64,000 nucleotides of DNA from Hyphomonas sediminis (GTDB taxonomy: Bacteria > Pseudomonadota > Alphaproteobacteria > Caulobacterales > Hyphomonadaceae), in contig NZ_JAIEZP010000001.1 in assembly GCF_019679475.1 (NCBI RefSeq), positions 1 through 64,000 of the forward strand, written 5' to 3'. The translations under genes and the position numbers were made by a program. Of the stretch, positions 33,756 to 41,528 are shown one piece after another. A model generated the notes under the pieces. The model was not told the origin of the DNA and made no database searches. It saw only the letters and a program-made list of their open reading frames with translations. The stretch's first letter is position 1, and every line of letters starts with the position of its first letter.

Positions 33756-35360
33756 TTACTGCGCCGCCTCATCCAGCGGGAAAAGATCGGCCTCACTGGC
33801 GCGCGGCAGGATCACCTCGGCTTTGGTTCCCCGGCCGGGCCGGGAACTGAGACGCAATTCCCCGCCATGCAGTTCAGCAAACCGGCGCACCACAGACAGG
33901 CCGAGTCCGGTTCCGGGCTTCGCGCCCTTGGCCTGGGTAAAGGGTTGGGTCAGGCGGGCCAGATCGCTTGCCGGAATGCCCGCGCCCCGGTCCTGAACGC
34001 TGAGGATCGCGGCGCCATCCTCAAGGCGCGTCTCCAGTGTCACGGTCTTGCCGCTGCCTGAATACTTGATCGCGTTGGACACAAGGTTCTGCCAGATCTG
34101 GCGCACGGCGCGGGCGTCCGCCTCGGCCCACACTTCGCCGGTCGCCTTCAGCTTCAGCGTGACGCTCGCCCGGCTCGCATGGCCCGTCATCTGGCGGATC
34201 ACCGACTCTGCAGAGGCCGTTAGGTCCACTGGTTCCGGATCAAGCCGCGGCTCGCCCGCCTCGGCGCGCGAGAGGTCGAGAATATCATCGACCATCAGCA
34301 ACAGGTCCGTCCCGCTCTCATGAATGATCGCCGGATAATCGGCATAAGCTTCCGGCATCGGCCCCATCAGCTCCGCCTGCATCATCTCAGCGTAACCGAG
34401 AATTGCATGCAGCGGCGTGCGCAGGTCGTGTCCGAGGGAAGCAAAAAAAGCCGTCCGCCTTTTAAGCTCTGCCTCATAGGCTTCGCGTGCCTCCTCGCCC
34501 GGATCGGCAGGCAGGTTCGGCGGCGCGAAAAGTAGCAGCGCTGTGCCGCCCGTGCGGCGCTCGCCCGAGATCAAAACCCGCTGGCCCGTCACCAGCTTTG
34601 CCTCGCCCAGAATGGTCTCTCCGTCGGCCGTCATCCCGTCCGGCAGGCTGCCGGGCTCGAACAGCGCAGTCAGCGCTGTGCCGGGCCGCAGGGTCGTCAT
34701 GCCAAACGTATCACCAGCCGCCGCGCGCAGGCGGCCTTCGGGGGTCACCTCGATGATCGCTGCGCCCTTGGCCGGTATCTGCGGCACCGGCACCGTGAGG
34801 CGCGCAGGCTCGATCTGGTTGGAGTTTTCCTGGTCGGAATGCCCGGCTCGTTGGAGGAATGGTTGGAGTTTTTCGGCCATGCCGGAATGCACCAGCATCC
34901 ACACCATGAGCGCGGCCGTAACGAGGCCGGAGAACGCCAACGGCGCCGCCAGCGCGCCCGTCCATTCAGGCGGCGACGGCAGCCAGCCAAGACCGCCAGC
35001 GACCAGCGCCATGAACAGCGCCAGCGTCGCAAATACGCCTGCTTCTGCCGCCATTCGACGTGCGCCCGCCAGCAGTCCGGCCAGCGGTGGCAGCACCAGC
35101 AGCACGGTCAGCGGCGATACCCCGCCCCCGCTGAGAATCAGGCCAGCCAACGCCACCACCGTCCAGCAAATCACCACGATACCGCGCCCTGGCGTATCGC
35201 CAGCGGGCGTCGCGATTCCTGCGAATCCGGGAAGGACGGCGAACGCCGTGATCGCCAGCACCGGCCACACGGGCGCGCCTGCGATCAGGCCCGCAAAGCC
35301 GCTGCCTGCGCACAGGGCGAGCCAGGCAACGTGTACAAACTGTAATCGCTTCTGCGACAT
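33756..35360 (-). CDS. Membrane sensor histidine kinase
   Basis: A 534-aa sensor kinase. The N-terminal ~165 residues contain 6-7 hydrophobic helices, then a PAS-like or linker region (~residues 195-285) and a HisKA domain whose H-box reads SLGHDLRTPLHAILGY (phosphoacceptor about H311), then HATPase_c with QNLVSNAIKYSG, DRGAGIP and GTGLGLSVV. The layout resembles DivJ/PdhS-type alphaproteobacterial kinases, but the link is inferred and no response regulator is adjacent. The open frame starts at a TTG (35372); ATG 35360 (MSQKRLQF) is the better start. It is divergent from the secreted-protein gene. Confidence 0.88.
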   Translation of the reverse strand: MSQKRLQFVHVAWLALCAGSGFAGLIAGAPVWPVLAITAFAVLPGFAGIATPAGDTPGRGIVVICWTVVALAGLILSGGGVSPLTVLLVLPPLAGLLAGARRMAAEAGVFATLALFMALVAGGLGWLPSPPEWTGALAAPLAFSGLVTAALMVWMLVHSGMAEKLQPFLQRAGHSDQENSNQIEPARLTVPVPQIPAKGAAIIEVTPEGRLRAAAGDTFGMTTLRPGTALTALFEPGSLPDGMTADGETILGEAKLVTGQRVLISGERRTGGTALLLFAPPNLPADPGEEAREAYEAELKRRTAFFASLGHDLRTPLHAILGYAEMMQAELMGPMPEAYADYPAIIHESGTDLLLMVDDILDLSRAEAGEPRLDPEPVDLTASAESVIRQMTGHASRASVTLKLKATGEVWAEADARAVRQIWQNLVSNAIKYSGSGKTVTLETRLEDGAAILSVQDRGAGIPASDLARLTQPFTQAKGAKPGTGLGLSVVRRFAELHGGELRLSSRPGRGTKAEVILPRASEADLFPLDEAAQ

Positions 35361-35520
35361 GCGGGGGTCCAAATGTTAACGCCCCAGTGAGATTTATTAG
35401 GCATTTTCTGCCCTACCGATCACCTGCTGTATTTGTAATGTTGCAAACAGACAAGGCGAGGTTCCCCCGTCAGGGAAGTTAAGGCATCACTATCGCGTGT
35501 CGCGTGAGGGAGAGAGAAAG

Positions 35521-36495
35521 ATGGCTGCAGTGCGGGCGTTCGCAGCGGTTTTGGCCGTTGCTGGACTGGCGGGCGTATCAATCGCCCAGAGCAAGGACCC
35601 GGTCTCCGAAAAGGCGGCCGTGTACATGACCTATCAATCCGATGCCGACGAAGTTGGCGGCTCGCCGTTTAAGAATTCCGGCGACATCGATGACGCCTTG
35701 GCCACCCTCGGCTCCTATAATGCAGACCAGCTGACCCGTGGCTGGATCTCCTATTCTGCAATGGTCGCCTCGCAGGATCCCGATTTCCGCGCAAACGTGC
35801 GCGACATCGAAGCCTTCTACGGTCGCGACCGTGTCGTGAACAGCTTCGCAAACGGCGGCGGCTATGCCCGCTCTCTCAAAGGTGGCGATGATGCCGTCGG
35901 GTCGGCAATTGCCGTGACGGATGAAGATCTCGCCAAGATCTATTCGTCTGCCGCAGTCGTCAAAGAACAAGGCTATTCGCTGCAGGGTTATGGCTGGGCC
36001 AAGTCTCGCATCCGGGACGGCAACAAACGCGCAGACAACCTCAAGCTGATGCAGGGCAAAGGCCAGACGGCAGACAACCTTATCCTCGCTGCGCTCGCCG
36101 CGCCGAACGGGGCGACGCCGATTTCGGACACCAACGCCGCCAGCGTGACAGCCGCTGTCGCAACTGCTTCTGATGTGGCCACTGCAGTTCGCCTGCCCGC
36201 CTTCCTCTCCACCGGTTTCACCGGCGGCAAGAAGAAAGTGAAGTTCGGCAAGGAGCCGGTCGCCAACCAGATCGCTTCGGTCGCAGCGCTCCGCATCCTT
36301 GGCGCCGATGGCGTTGATGAAGCCAAGCTGAGCCGCGTTATGCTCGAGCCGAGCGTGCAGAGCTGCATGAAAATGCAGAACCTGCAGCTGCAGGGCTGCG
36401 TTGCCGGTGTCGGCCAGGAGTTCGAAGTTCCTCACTGCATCAGCCAGCACGCACTGGCCGAAATCGCAGACTGCCTTGGCGCCGTTTACAAATAA
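35521..36495 (+). CDS. Secreted protein of unknown function, C-terminal Cys-rich
   Basis: A 324-aa protein with a signal peptide (cut near VSIAQS). The mature part is Ala/Gly/Asp-rich with helical segments. The last ~50 residues hold four Cys (QSCMKM, QGCVAG, PHCISQ, ADCLGA), probably paired in the periplasm. Start ATG 35521 has a GAGGGAGAGAG ribosome site. A strong terminator follows at once, so it is monocistronic and probably well expressed. Family not recognised. Confidence 0.72.
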   Translation: MAAVRAFAAVLAVAGLAGVSIAQSKDPVSEKAAVYMTYQSDADEVGGSPFKNSGDIDDALATLGSYNADQLTRGWISYSAMVASQDPDFRANVRDIEAFYGRDRVVNSFANGGGYARSLKGGDDAVGSAIAVTDEDLAKIYSSAAVVKEQGYSLQGYGWAKSRIRDGNKRADNLKLMQGKGQTADNLILAALAAPNGATPISDTNAASVTAAVATASDVATAVRLPAFLSTGFTGGKKKVKFGKEPVANQIASVAALRILGADGVDEAKLSRVMLEPSVQSCMKMQNLQLQGCVAGVGQEFEVPHCISQHALAEIADCLGAVYK

Positions 36496-36521
36496 CCAGC
36501 GCCCAATCTGCTCTCTCTCCG

Positions 36522-36554
36522 CCCCGGCACTGACTGTGCCGGGGTTTATTTTTT
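36522..36554 (+). terminator. Strong intrinsic terminator after secreted-protein gene
   Basis: ccccggcac (36522-36530) pairs perfectly with gtgccgggg (36536-36544) around a 5-nt loop, followed by tttatttttt. It lies 26 nt after the stop and just before sufE. Confidence 0.93.
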
Positions 36555-36570
36555 GCGCTGATTGGCCCAG

Positions 36571-36999
36571 ATGACCGCCATGAGCATTCAGGACGCCGCC
36601 AGCGAAATCCGTGAAGAGTTCTCCTGGCTGGAGGACTGGGAAGCGCGCTATGCGCACATCATCGACCTTGGAAAGAACAATCCGCCCCTCGCGCCCGAAG
36701 AGCGCACAGAGGAGACCCGCGTGCGTGGCTGCGCCTCACAGGTCTGGATGGTGACCGCCATCGAGGGCGACCGCCTGACCCTGCGGGCAGAATCGGATGC
36801 AATGATCGTCTCCGGCCTGATCGCCCTGCTGATCCGGCTCTACTCCGGCGCAACGCTCAGGGATGCGGCAGAGTTCGATGCGGAAAGTTTCCTGGACGAG
36901 ATCGGCGTGAAAGGCGCGCTTACCGCGCAGCGCTCCAACGGGCTGGCGTCGATGCTGGCGCGTATCCGGCGCGATGCGCAAGCAGCGCTCACAGGCTGA
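36571..36999 (+). CDS. sufE: Sulfur acceptor protein SufE
   Basis: A 142-aa protein that takes the persulfide from the cysteine desulfurase SufS for Fe-S cluster assembly. The sulfur-accepting Cys is C54 in VRGCASQVW, with the conserved context EERTEETRVRGC and the later LIALLIRLYSG helix. ATG 36571 and 36580 (MSIQDAAS) are both possible. It is not in a suf operon here. It sits after a strong terminator and must have its own promoter in a very short gap, or rely on read-through. Confidence 0.92.
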   Translation: MTAMSIQDAASEIREEFSWLEDWEARYAHIIDLGKNNPPLAPEERTEETRVRGCASQVWMVTAIEGDRLTLRAESDAMIVSGLIALLIRLYSGATLRDAAEFDAESFLDEIGVKGALTAQRSNGLASMLARIRRDAQAALTG

Positions 37000-37004
37000 A
37001 CCCC

Positions 37005-37616
37005 TCACGGTTGTTTGGACGTCAGACCGTAGAACGCTGCGAGCTGGCGCAACGCAGCGAGGCAAAGGGCCTCTGTCTCCCCTTCTGGGCAGCCGACGCA
37101 TATCGCGAGGGATTGGAGCGCAAGCTGCTGGCACAGCAGTGCTTCCAGCAGGCGGAGCTGCGCCGGACCGAGCGCGCCCTCAAGACGCTCAAGCTTGGCA
37201 CTGGCGGCACAGGGCTGCACATCTGCGGCGAACCAGCGGGCGGCGGTCTTGAGACGTGTGGCATCGGGCAACGCCGTTGTTGGACGCTCCAGCATCTGCG
37301 CCAGCAGGGAGACGGGTTTGCGGGGCTCTGCTGGCGAGAGGAAGCGGGATGGCAGCGGACCAGCGGGGCGATTGATGCGCTTCAGGCGAGCTGCATTTGC
37401 GATCAGACGAGCCGCGTCACCGGGCGCCTCCACCGCGATCGCCTCAGCGAGCAGGCGGCGAGAGATGAGCGGCGAGACGATGCCAGCCGGGCGCCGGCGG
37501 GCATCCTGGGTGCGGTAGGCACGCCATTCGCCGCCGGCAAAAACAAGCGTGCCGCCTGATGCCAAAAGGCGGCAAACCTGATCCTCACTGAGACTTCTTG
37601 GGGCAAACCGTGTCAT
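37005..37616 (-). CDS. DUF6456 domain protein
   Basis: A 203-aa cytoplasmic protein. The N-terminal part (LSEDQVCRLLASGGTL) may be a small helical or HTH-like region; the C-terminal ~130 residues, with SRFLSPAEPRKPVSLLAQML and LLEALLCQQLALQSL, fit DUF6456, which is widespread in alphaproteobacteria. The function is unknown. It starts 17 bp after the DnaA-like HTH gene and is almost surely co-transcribed with it. Confidence 0.75.
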   Translation of the reverse strand: MTRFAPRSLSEDQVCRLLASGGTLVFAGGEWRAYRTQDARRRPAGIVSPLISRRLLAEAIAVEAPGDAARLIANAARLKRINRPAGPLPSRFLSPAEPRKPVSLLAQMLERPTTALPDATRLKTAARWFAADVQPCAASAKLERLEGALGPAQLRLLEALLCQQLALQSLAICVGCPEGETEALCLAALRQLAAFYGLTSKQP

Positions 37617-37633
37617 TTTGGGGACTCTCTGTG

Positions 37634-37978
37634 TCAGTTTGCGGCTTCTGTGGCACGCAGAACGGCCACCGAGAGCAAACCCGCGGAGAGCTGTTCCAGC
37701 CAGATGTCGAAGTCGGGGTCCTCCCGGTAATCCTCAATGATCTGACAGGCATGGGACACGGTTGACCGGTCGCGGCCAAAAGCACGGGCAACGCGCGCAA
37801 GGCTCATCCCGCAGGCCGCATGGGTCAGGTACATCGCAATATGCCGGGCCCGCGCATGGACGGGCGTGCCGCGTTCGGCCGAGAGCACATCTTCCTGCTT
37901 CAGTCCGAGCGCATAGGCCACCAGCGCGCCCGCCAGATAGGCCCTGTCTTCATCTTTCCTGGGATTGAAATCCGCCAT
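37634..37978 (-). CDS. DnaA-domain-IV-like helix-turn-helix protein
   Basis: A 114-aa protein consisting almost wholly of a DNA-binding helical domain like domain IV of DnaA: RARHIAMYLTHAACGMSLA, then FGRDRSTVSHACQII, equivalent to the GGRDHSTV signature that contacts DnaA boxes. It lacks the AAA+ ATPase domain, so it is not the initiator. It might compete for or recognise DnaA-box-like sites; this is inference. It is followed at 17 bp by the DUF6456 gene, a pairing I have seen described only as conserved hypotheticals. Confidence 0.82.
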   Translation of the reverse strand: MADFNPRKDEDRAYLAGALVAYALGLKQEDVLSAERGTPVHARARHIAMYLTHAACGMSLARVARAFGRDRSTVSHACQIIEDYREDPDFDIWLEQLSAGLLSVAVLRATEAAN

Positions 37979-38079
37979 TCACCACTCCTCTTCGGGTTAT
38001 GGTGTGACAATACCCGAGGTAGAGAGGTGTAGGATAAGTTTCCTATAGCCGCAACTGAACGCCCGGTAATTGCTGGGGA

Positions 38080-38580
38080 TCAGGCAGCGAAACGCGACTT
38101 GGTTTGTTGGACAAGCCCATCGCCCTGAGGGCCGGGACGCAGCAGGCGGCGGCTTGGCAGAAGCTCGTCATGGCAGAGCACCTGGTTGAGCTGGCCATCT
38201 TCCCCTGCGAGCGGCAGGCGCAGCCAGGCATGGATACGGCCACCAGACTCGATAACGCCGCCGACAGGCTCGCCCCGCTCCAGCGCCGCAGAGAGGCCAA
38301 GAGCATAGCATTCGCCATGCACACCGGCGATCTCGGCAACGCGCATGCCCCGCACTTCAACCCCGAAAATCTCCCGCAGGCGGGAGCCGGCGATACGGAA
38401 GCGGCCATCGCCGTCCTCATCCGTCTCAACGATGGAGATACAGGCCAGTGTGCTGCGCAGGGCGCCGGGGTCAATATTCTCCCGGGCGACGCGGCCTTCG
38501 CCGTCGCGACGCGATTGCCAATGCCCGATCAGCATCTGCTGAGCATCGGTAACACCTGCAAAAACATTCTGTTGACGCAT
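38080..38580 (-). CDS. PAS_5-type domain protein
   Basis: A 166-aa protein with the PAS_5 pattern found in alphaproteobacteria: an opening helix ending LIGHWQSRRDG, then DPGALRSTLACISIVE, GRFRIAGSRLREIFG and MRVAEIAG, then a strand-rich C-terminus. No output domain is present. Start ATG 38580 (MRQQNVFAGV) fits; the frame is open to 38643. Such stand-alone PAS proteins are usually of unknown function. It lies between the HTH gene and mucR, on the same strand as both. Confidence 0.75.
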   Translation of the reverse strand: MRQQNVFAGVTDAQQMLIGHWQSRRDGEGRVARENIDPGALRSTLACISIVETDEDGDGRFRIAGSRLREIFGVEVRGMRVAEIAGVHGECYALGLSAALERGEPVGGVIESGGRIHAWLRLPLAGEDGQLNQVLCHDELLPSRRLLRPGPQGDGLVQQTKSRFAA

Positions 38581-38727
38581 GAGAGCCGCCCCCGCGGTGA
38601 TTCGACAAGAATCACCTATCGCGCGAGTGGACTCCGGGATCAAGAGTCAACGAAGGAATTTGTTAACACAGATTAGCGAAATATTTCATTTCGATTTCGC
38701 AACGACCGGCATTTGCTTGCGCTGTTC

Positions 38728-39141
38728 TTACCGTTCCTGGCGGCCAAGCCCCATCTTCTTGGCGAGTTTTGACCGCTGTGCAGAATAGCCGGGTGCGACC
38801 ATCGGATAGTCTGCAGGAAGGTCCCATTTCTCCCGGTATTCATCCGGAGACATGTCATATTTTGACCGGAGATGGCGTTTCAACGATTTGAATTTGAGAC
38901 CGTCTTCCAGGCAGATCAGGTAATCCTGATGAATGGATTTTTTCACCGAGACGGCGGGTTTCGGCTTTTCCGGCTCGATTTCCGACCCGCCCAATTCAAT
39001 CAGGGAGCGGTGAACGGCGCGAATCAAATCCGGCAACTCAGCGGTTTGCACCGTGTTGTTGCGCACATACGCAGACACGATTTCTGTTGCATATACAACG
39101 AAATCCCCCGCGCGGACCGTTGTGTTTTCTTCTTCCTGCAT
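38728..39141 (-). CDS. mucR: MucR/Ros family zinc-finger transcriptional regulator
   Basis: A 137-aa regulator. The C-terminal half is the MucR zinc finger and flank, CLEDGLKFKSLKRHL then YDMSPDEYREKWDLPADYP and MVAPGY; the N-terminal half should mediate oligomerisation. MucR proteins bind AT-rich promoters and in Caulobacter and Brucella affect cell-cycle, envelope or virulence genes. I chose MQEEENTTVRAG (39141); the frame is open to 39294. A sigma70-like promoter is proposed at 39168-39195. Confidence 0.93.
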   Translation of the reverse strand: MQEEENTTVRAGDFVVYATEIVSAYVRNNTVQTAELPDLIRAVHRSLIELGGSEIEPEKPKPAVSVKKSIHQDYLICLEDGLKFKSLKRHLRSKYDMSPDEYREKWDLPADYPMVAPGYSAQRSKLAKKMGLGRQER

Positions 39142-39167
39142 GCCGACGCCCCGTACATTACTTGGAA

Positions 39168-39195
39168 AGCCTATGTCAGCGCATGCGAACGTCAA
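39168..39195 (-). promoter_or_regulatory. Candidate mucR promoter
   Basis: On the minus strand TTGACG (39195-39190) and TAGGCT (39173-39168) are spaced by 16 nt, about 27 nt upstream of the mucR ATG. The -35 match is good and the -10 match poor. Confidence 0.35.
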
Positions 39196-39276
39196 ATACA
39201 GAAAAGCCGAGACCGCTGTAGAACAGTCTTCACTTGGCTCTTTATTGCATCGGAGTTGAAGTAGTACGGTTGAGCG

Positions 39277-39301
39277 GCCGGGCGTGCAGCACACGCCCGG
39301 C
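39277..39301 (-). terminator. Hairpin terminator at end of Mrp/Mnh operon
   Basis: gccgggcgtg (39277-39286) pairs perfectly with cacgcccggc (39292-39301) around a 5-nt loop, 8 nt beyond the stop codon of the last antiporter gene. There is no U-tract, so termination may be partial or factor-dependent. Confidence 0.6.
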
Positions 39302-39309
39302 GATCAGCG

Positions 39310-41088
39310 TCAACTCGACAGGAAGGACAACAGCAGGACGGCCGCCAGGATCACGGCGGTCCAGATGGTGGCGCCCCCGGAAAGGCCACCGCGGGCAAGA
39401 TCACCACGCGGGCTGAACGCGGCTTCAAGCCGCTTGTAGGTGCGCTCCGACAGGCGGGCGAAGATGCCCGACATCGCCGGGCCCAGCTTGCCCCAGACCG
39501 CGCCGGACCACTGAACGAAGCCGTAGCCCGCCTTGCGGTAAAGCCAGTCGGTATCGAGGATCGTGCCAGGCTTCTCTGCCGGATAAAGGGCGAAGCGCTT
39601 GAGCAGGATGAAAGCGAAGGTGGCGAGCACCAGGAGCTGCATCTGCGTGAGCACGTGATCGAGTGTAAAGGGCTGATAGCTCGACGCCTCGATCGGGTAA
39701 GGCAGCAGGCCGTAGAGCCACTGATAGCCAAAGCCCGGAATGATGGCCGGCAAGCCGACAGCGATACAGAGGAAAGCCGCCATCCCCATGGCAAGCAACA
39801 TGTTGAAGGGCGCTTCCTTCACACGTTTGCCGCTGTCATGGCCGAAGAAGGCGAAATACGGGATCTTGATGCCGGAGTGTTCCAGCACACCCGCCGAAGC
39901 GAAGAGCAGCATCAGCCAGACCACAATCATGGCCGGATCATGCGCGCCTTCATAGGCAACCGCGCTCATGGTCAGCGACTTTGCAACAAAGCCGGAGAAG
40001 AGCGGGAACGCCGAGATCGACAGGCCGCCGATGATACAGAACACCGTGGTCCAGGGCATCGAGCGGTAAAGGCCGCCGAGTTCAGAGGCTTTCGTGGTGC
40101 CCGTCCGGTAGAGGACGGCGCCCATGCTCATGAACAGGAGGCCCTTATACATGATGTGCGCAAAGGCGTGGGCACTGGCGCCGTTAAGCGCGAGCGGGTT
40201 GCCGACGCCGGCAGCCCCTACCCCGATGGCGCAGATCATGAAGCCGACCTGGTTGTTCAGCGAGTAGGCCAGAACGCGGCGCAGATCGTTTTCGATGACG
40301 GCGAAGAAGACCGGGAAGACGGTCATGATAGCGCCAATCCAGATCAGCGCGTCAAAGCCGGGGAACAGCCGCGCAAAGCCATAGACGGCCAGCTTGGTCG
40401 TAAAGGCCGACAGGACAACCGCGCCGACAACCGAGGACTTCGGATAGGCATCCTGAAGCCAGTTGTGCATGAACGGGAACGCCGCCTTGATGCCCAGCGC
40501 GATGAAAATATAGATCGCGCCCGGATCGCTGAAGCTCTGGAACGCTTCAAGCGAAAGCGTGCCGTTATAGCGCCAGACATAGGACAGACCGTCGAGCAGG
40601 ATTACACCCGACAGGATCTGGATCACCAGATAGCGCATCGAGGCGAAATAGGCCGCGCGCGTGCCTGCCTGCAACACCAGGAAGACGGACGTGATGGCCG
40701 TGATTTCCCAGAAGATGAACAGCGTCATCAGATCGCCCGCGAAGCTGGCCGAGACGGCCGCACCGGCATAGGCGAGGGCCATGCCGTCCTGACGGGGATT
40801 GTTCGTGTGCAGCGCGTAGATCGCGTTCAGCAGCGAGGCGATCAGGAAGGCGAGGCCGAAGATGAAGTTGAGATTATCGACCCGGTAGAAGCTGAAGGTG
40901 ATGTCCAGCGCTTCAGCGGTGAGCAGGTCCACCTCGTGCGGGGCCATCACGAGCAGCGCGATGGCAATAATCGGCGTGCCAATGGTGAGCACCTGGCGCA
41001 CCTGGCGGAACGGAATGAACAGGGCGACGATCCCGACAAGGATCATCAGCCAGCCAGGATTGAGGGCAGCAAGCCAAGCCGGCATCAT
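39310..41088 (-). CDS. Mrp/Mnh antiporter D-type subunit (third copy, NuoL/M-like)
   Basis: A 592-aa membrane protein with at least 14 helices of the proton-translocating subunit family shared by complex I (NuoL/M/N) and Mrp. The key residues are present: Glu in LFIFWEITAITS and Lys in GIKAAFPFMHNWLQDAYP, plus a second Lys in FTTKLAVYGF. It is longer than a normal MnhD (~500 aa), with a ~90-residue C-terminal extension ending in a further hydrophobic helix. It may stand in for the antiporter half of MnhA. It is the last gene of the operon and overlaps the preceding gene by 4 nt. Confidence 0.88.
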   Translation of the reverse strand: MMPAWLAALNPGWLMILVGIVALFIPFRQVRQVLTIGTPIIAIALLVMAPHEVDLLTAEALDITFSFYRVDNLNFIFGLAFLIASLLNAIYALHTNNPRQDGMALAYAGAAVSASFAGDLMTLFIFWEITAITSVFLVLQAGTRAAYFASMRYLVIQILSGVILLDGLSYVWRYNGTLSLEAFQSFSDPGAIYIFIALGIKAAFPFMHNWLQDAYPKSSVVGAVVLSAFTTKLAVYGFARLFPGFDALIWIGAIMTVFPVFFAVIENDLRRVLAYSLNNQVGFMICAIGVGAAGVGNPLALNGASAHAFAHIMYKGLLFMSMGAVLYRTGTTKASELGGLYRSMPWTTVFCIIGGLSISAFPLFSGFVAKSLTMSAVAYEGAHDPAMIVVWLMLLFASAGVLEHSGIKIPYFAFFGHDSGKRVKEAPFNMLLAMGMAAFLCIAVGLPAIIPGFGYQWLYGLLPYPIEASSYQPFTLDHVLTQMQLLVLATFAFILLKRFALYPAEKPGTILDTDWLYRKAGYGFVQWSGAVWGKLGPAMSGIFARLSERTYKRLEAAFSPRGDLARGGLSGGATIWTAVILAAVLLLSFLSS

Positions 41089-41528
41089 TCTTCTCCCTCA
41101 AAGACTTTCGGCGCGCCCGCGTTCAGGCGGTCTGCGATGGCCGGATCAATGTCAGCGGGAGGACCGCTGAGATCGCCATAATAATTCTCGTCACGGCGCA
41201 GGAGGCGGGCCAGCGGCCAGCCCATCAGCACGACGAAGCTGAACGCGGCAAAGCCCCAGATGGCGTAGAAGCCGACAGCATTGGCGATGCCGATCTTCTC
41301 ATGCCGGACCACGACGAGATCGAGCAGCACGAGGATCACCGACAATGCGGCCATTCCCCAGAAGATGATCGAGCCGATGCCCTTGGCTTCGGTCCAACCA
41401 AAGAGGACGCGCGACATCGGGTGGATGCCATCCTCTGGCGTGCGGGTCATGGCGTTGACCTTCTCTGCCGCCGTTTTCACGAAGCGGCCGGAATTGTCCC
41501 TGCCGGGAGGGGTCGTGTCGTTGCTCAT
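41085..41528 (-). CDS. Small two-helix membrane protein within Mrp operon, unknown
   Basis: A 147-aa protein with a hydrophilic N-terminus (~50 residues) and two transmembrane helices (GSIIFWGMAALSVILVLLDLV and AVGFYAIWGFAAFSFVVLMGW), then a polar C-terminus with an YYGDLSG motif. It overlaps both neighbours by 4 nt (ATGA), so it is made together with the antiporter subunits. Not a canonical Mrp subunit. It could be an assembly or stabilising subunit (inference). Confidence 0.72.
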   Translation of the reverse strand: MSNDTTPPGRDNSGRFVKTAAEKVNAMTRTPEDGIHPMSRVLFGWTEAKGIGSIIFWGMAALSVILVLLDLVVVRHEKIGIANAVGFYAIWGFAAFSFVVLMGWPLARLLRRDENYYGDLSGPPADIDPAIADRLNAGAPKVFEGEE

